From Tropicimonas sp. IMCC34011 (GTDB lineage: Bacteria; Pseudomonadota; Alphaproteobacteria; Rhodobacterales; Rhodobacteraceae), in the NCBI RefSeq assembly GCF_003390865.1, contig NZ_QMEJ01000004.1, positions 460,132 through 524,131 on the forward strand: a DNA stretch of 64,000 nt, read 5' to 3'. Both the position numbers and the translations under genes were made by a program. Position 1 is the first letter of the stretch, and each line of letters begins with the position of its first letter. The notes below the pieces were generated by a model that searched no databases, had not been told where the DNA came from, and saw only the letters and a list, made by a program, of their open reading frames with translations. This document shows positions 62,384-64,000 of this stretch, one piece after another.

Positions 62384-63691
62384 ATGGCGACAGGCAGACG
62401 GGACTGCTCCGGATGGAGCAACGCTCGATGCCCGCTTCCCGTTCGTATGCCTGCGAGACTGACGATTCGAACCTATCCCATCCCCTTCAACGAAGAGGCC
62501 CGCCTCCGTTCGCTTCTCGGCATTCCGGGACTGACAGCGCAGAACGAGGCACTCTTCGATTCGATCTGCCGGGCGACACGCGAGCTTCTGGGATGCCAGC
62601 TCGCGCATATCAGCATCGTCGAGGACGAGGGGCAGTGGTACAAGTCCGTCGTCGGATACGATCTCGGTCCGATGCCGCGGGATACAGGCTTTTGCGCCCA
62701 CACGATCATGTCGGACCAGCCGATGGTCGTCCCCGACCTCAGCAAGGATCCCCGCTTCGCGTCCCACCCGATGGTCGCCGAGGGCGGGCCACAGGCGCGG
62801 TACTATGCCGGCGTTCCCCTCATTCTTTCGTCCGGGCACCGCTTCGGCTCCCTCTGCGGCATCGATCTTGTGCCCCACGACCCGCCATCCGAGCGGGAGC
62901 TCTCCATTCTGACCGAGCTTGGCCGCGCCGTTGTCGCCGCGCTCGAAGCCAGACCGCCCGAGACCACCGCGCACAGGTCGGACGAGGTCGCGAAATCCAC
63001 CTTCATCGCGCTCATCGGGCATGAACTCCGGACGCCGCTGACGATTCTTTTCGGGAGCCTTCAGCTGCTGGAGCTCACGCTCGGGAAGGGGGCGAATCCG
63101 AAGCTGCTCACCGGAGCGCGCAAGTCCGTCGACCACATCATCAAGCTCGTCGAGACGATCATCGCGTTCAGCGATGCCTCGACCGGCGAACTGCGCCTCA
63201 ACGAGCGCCATTGCGACCTGAGCGACATTCTGGACGAAGTTGCCGCGATGCAGTTGCCGGGGAAGGATGGGGCGATCAAGACCGTTGCCCTTGCGGACGA
63301 CTCGATCGATGCGCGGATCTACCTCGACCCCGATCAGATCTGGCTCGCCCTCGACGCGCTGATCCTCAATGCCATTAACCATGGCGGCGCGGACGTCACC
63401 GTCGGCGCGCGCCAGGTCGATGGCGGACATATCGAGATCGATGTCTGCGACAGCGGCAGTATCGGCGATCACGTCGATCTTGCCAGGCTCTACGCCCCCT
63501 TCGTCGTCGGCGGCAATATCGACAACCGTGACACGCGCGGCGGCCTCGGCCTCGGCCTGCCCCTGACCCGCAAGCTGGTCGAATTGCATGGCGGCGAATT
63601 CGAAGTCCGCGCCGAGCCGGATCGAACCCGCGCCATCATCCGCCTGCCAGTCTGGCGCACACAGATGCCGGAAACGAAGATCGGGGACTGA
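62384..63691 (+). CDS. GAF-domain sensor histidine kinase
   Basis: Without membrane segments, the protein (up to 435 residues) has a GAF domain (NEALFDSICRATRELLGCQL, SVVGYDLGPMPRDTGFCAHT, RYYAGVPLILSSGHRFGSLC). The HisKA box is in STFIALIGHELRTPLTILFG. The ATPase has the N-box ALILNAINHGGADVTVGARQ, a degenerate G1 (DVCDSGSIGDHV) and GGLGLGLPLTRKLVELHGGE. It therefore is a soluble sensor kinase whose input is unknown. The start is uncertain: the first ATG at 62384 gives the longest form, while ATG at 62447 gives a start just before the conserved region. No response regulator gene is adjacent inside the window. Confidence 0.82.
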   Translation: MATGRRDCSGWSNARCPLPVRMPARLTIRTYPIPFNEEARLRSLLGIPGLTAQNEALFDSICRATRELLGCQLAHISIVEDEGQWYKSVVGYDLGPMPRDTGFCAHTIMSDQPMVVPDLSKDPRFASHPMVAEGGPQARYYAGVPLILSSGHRFGSLCGIDLVPHDPPSERELSILTELGRAVVAALEARPPETTAHRSDEVAKSTFIALIGHELRTPLTILFGSLQLLELTLGKGANPKLLTGARKSVDHIIKLVETIIAFSDASTGELRLNERHCDLSDILDEVAAMQLPGKDGAIKTVALADDSIDARIYLDPDQIWLALDALILNAINHGGADVTVGARQVDGGHIEIDVCDSGSIGDHVDLARLYAPFVVGGNIDNRDTRGGLGLGLPLTRKLVELHGGEFEVRAEPDRTRAIIRLPVWRTQMPETKIGD

Positions 63692-63968
63692 AGAAATGAG
63701 CGCCATCGCGTGCGCTCGATCCCGGGACAACGGTCAGGAAGGGTCACCCTCGGCGCCGCACCAATCGCCGGAGCTGCGGCAGACGCAGCTCCTCGCCCCC
63801 CTCACAGCTTCAACGTGAAGAGCGAGTCGGGGGACGCCGCCCCGGAATCAAAACTTTTCACTGAAAATGAGAGAGAACTGGTGCCCAGGAGATCGGTCAC
63901 TCTTGGGTTGTGTTCTCGTTACAGGCCTCACCTCGGCGCTCTGCCTCAGTAAAACAAGGGGTATCCGC

Positions 63969-64000
63969 ATGGGAGAGTCCCCGTCAACAGGCGCGGCGGG
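63969..64000 (+). CDS. Possible start of a further gene, cut by the right edge
   Basis: AAGGGG (63956-63961) stands seven bases before an ATG at 63969, from which an open frame MGESPSTGAAG runs off the window. This is too short to identify. The 277 bases before it (63692-63968) hold no convincing gene. An imperfect hairpin lies at 63884-63907. Confidence 0.35.
   Translation, partial: MGESPSTGAA

Noticed and set aside
63710..63952. An 80-codon plus-strand frame after the histidine kinase gene
   Set aside because: It begins just downstream of the kinase stop with no ribosome-binding site. Its Ala/Pro/Arg-rich product has no sign of conservation, and it precedes a better-supported start at 63969.
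1..64000. CRISPR arrays, tRNA and rRNA genes, and toxin-antitoxin pairs
   Set aside because: No regularly spaced repeats, no tRNA or rRNA sequence and no convincing toxin-antitoxin gene pair were found on reading through the window.

Overview
The window comes from a GC-rich alphaproteobacterium, most likely of the Rhodobacterales (Rhodobacter/Roseobacter group). Four things point there: a ccoNOQP-(flavoprotein)-ccoGHIS cytochrome cbb3 block, a divergent hemN/fnrL pair with FNR boxes, a kdsD-lptC-lptA-lptB-hpf-ptsN order, and strong G/C preference at third codon positions. No rRNA, tRNA or CRISPR was seen. This assignment rests on gene content, not on a database search.

Layout. 1-3507: a partial periplasmic parvulin-type isomerase diverges from secA. 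3478-7790: an AT-richer foreign island sits exactly at the 3' end of secA. It holds a decayed IS5-type insertion sequence, broken phage-like genes and one intact gene for a membrane O-acyltransferase with a C-terminal SGNH domain. Its ends are marked by a 13-bp direct repeat that is the last part of the secA coding sequence, so the island appears to have integrated into secA and rebuilt its end. 7919-15093: an exported protein of unknown role, radC, dnaKJ behind a candidate heat-shock promoter, alkB, an SH3-type exported protein and an orphan ABC-2 export permease. 15225-25500: cysQ-kdsB and a run of sugar-nucleotide and glycosyltransferase genes (galU, galE, four transferases), ending in an apparent tandem sulfotransferase. 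25503-30202 (minus strand): rnd-kdsD-lptCAB-hpf-ptsN, with no rpoN in its usual place between lptB and hpf. 30286-42817: a capsule/exopolysaccharide locus with an initiating sugar transferase, a BY-kinase chain-length regulator, yjbH/yjbF/yjbE-like genes, manC, a Wza-type lipoprotein, gmd and fcl (GDP-fucose supply). 43358-48749: a cupin-type regulator, an FAD-linked 2-hydroxyacid dehydrogenase and dctB-dctD. 48782-60664: the microaerobic respiration block. 60669-64000: a MocR-type regulator divergent from a DUF1127 gene across a set of direct repeats, a GAF histidine kinase, and the start of one more gene.

How the genes fit together. Two themes dominate. The first is the cell surface: CMP-Kdo, UDP-glucose/galactose and GDP-fucose synthesis, Lpt transport, polymer export and sulfation, with the island's acyltransferase as a possible acquired surface modifier. 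The second is oxygen-limited growth: three near-identical FNR boxes (upstream of fnrL/hemN, ccoN and ccoG) place the oxidase, its assembly factors and anaerobic heme synthesis under one regulator.

The observation most worth following is the secA-end integration site. Second is the coincidence of a missing rpoN with a DctD whose sigma54-contact loop departs from consensus. Start sites, family names and functions are inferred from motifs and order, and no alignment could be run.
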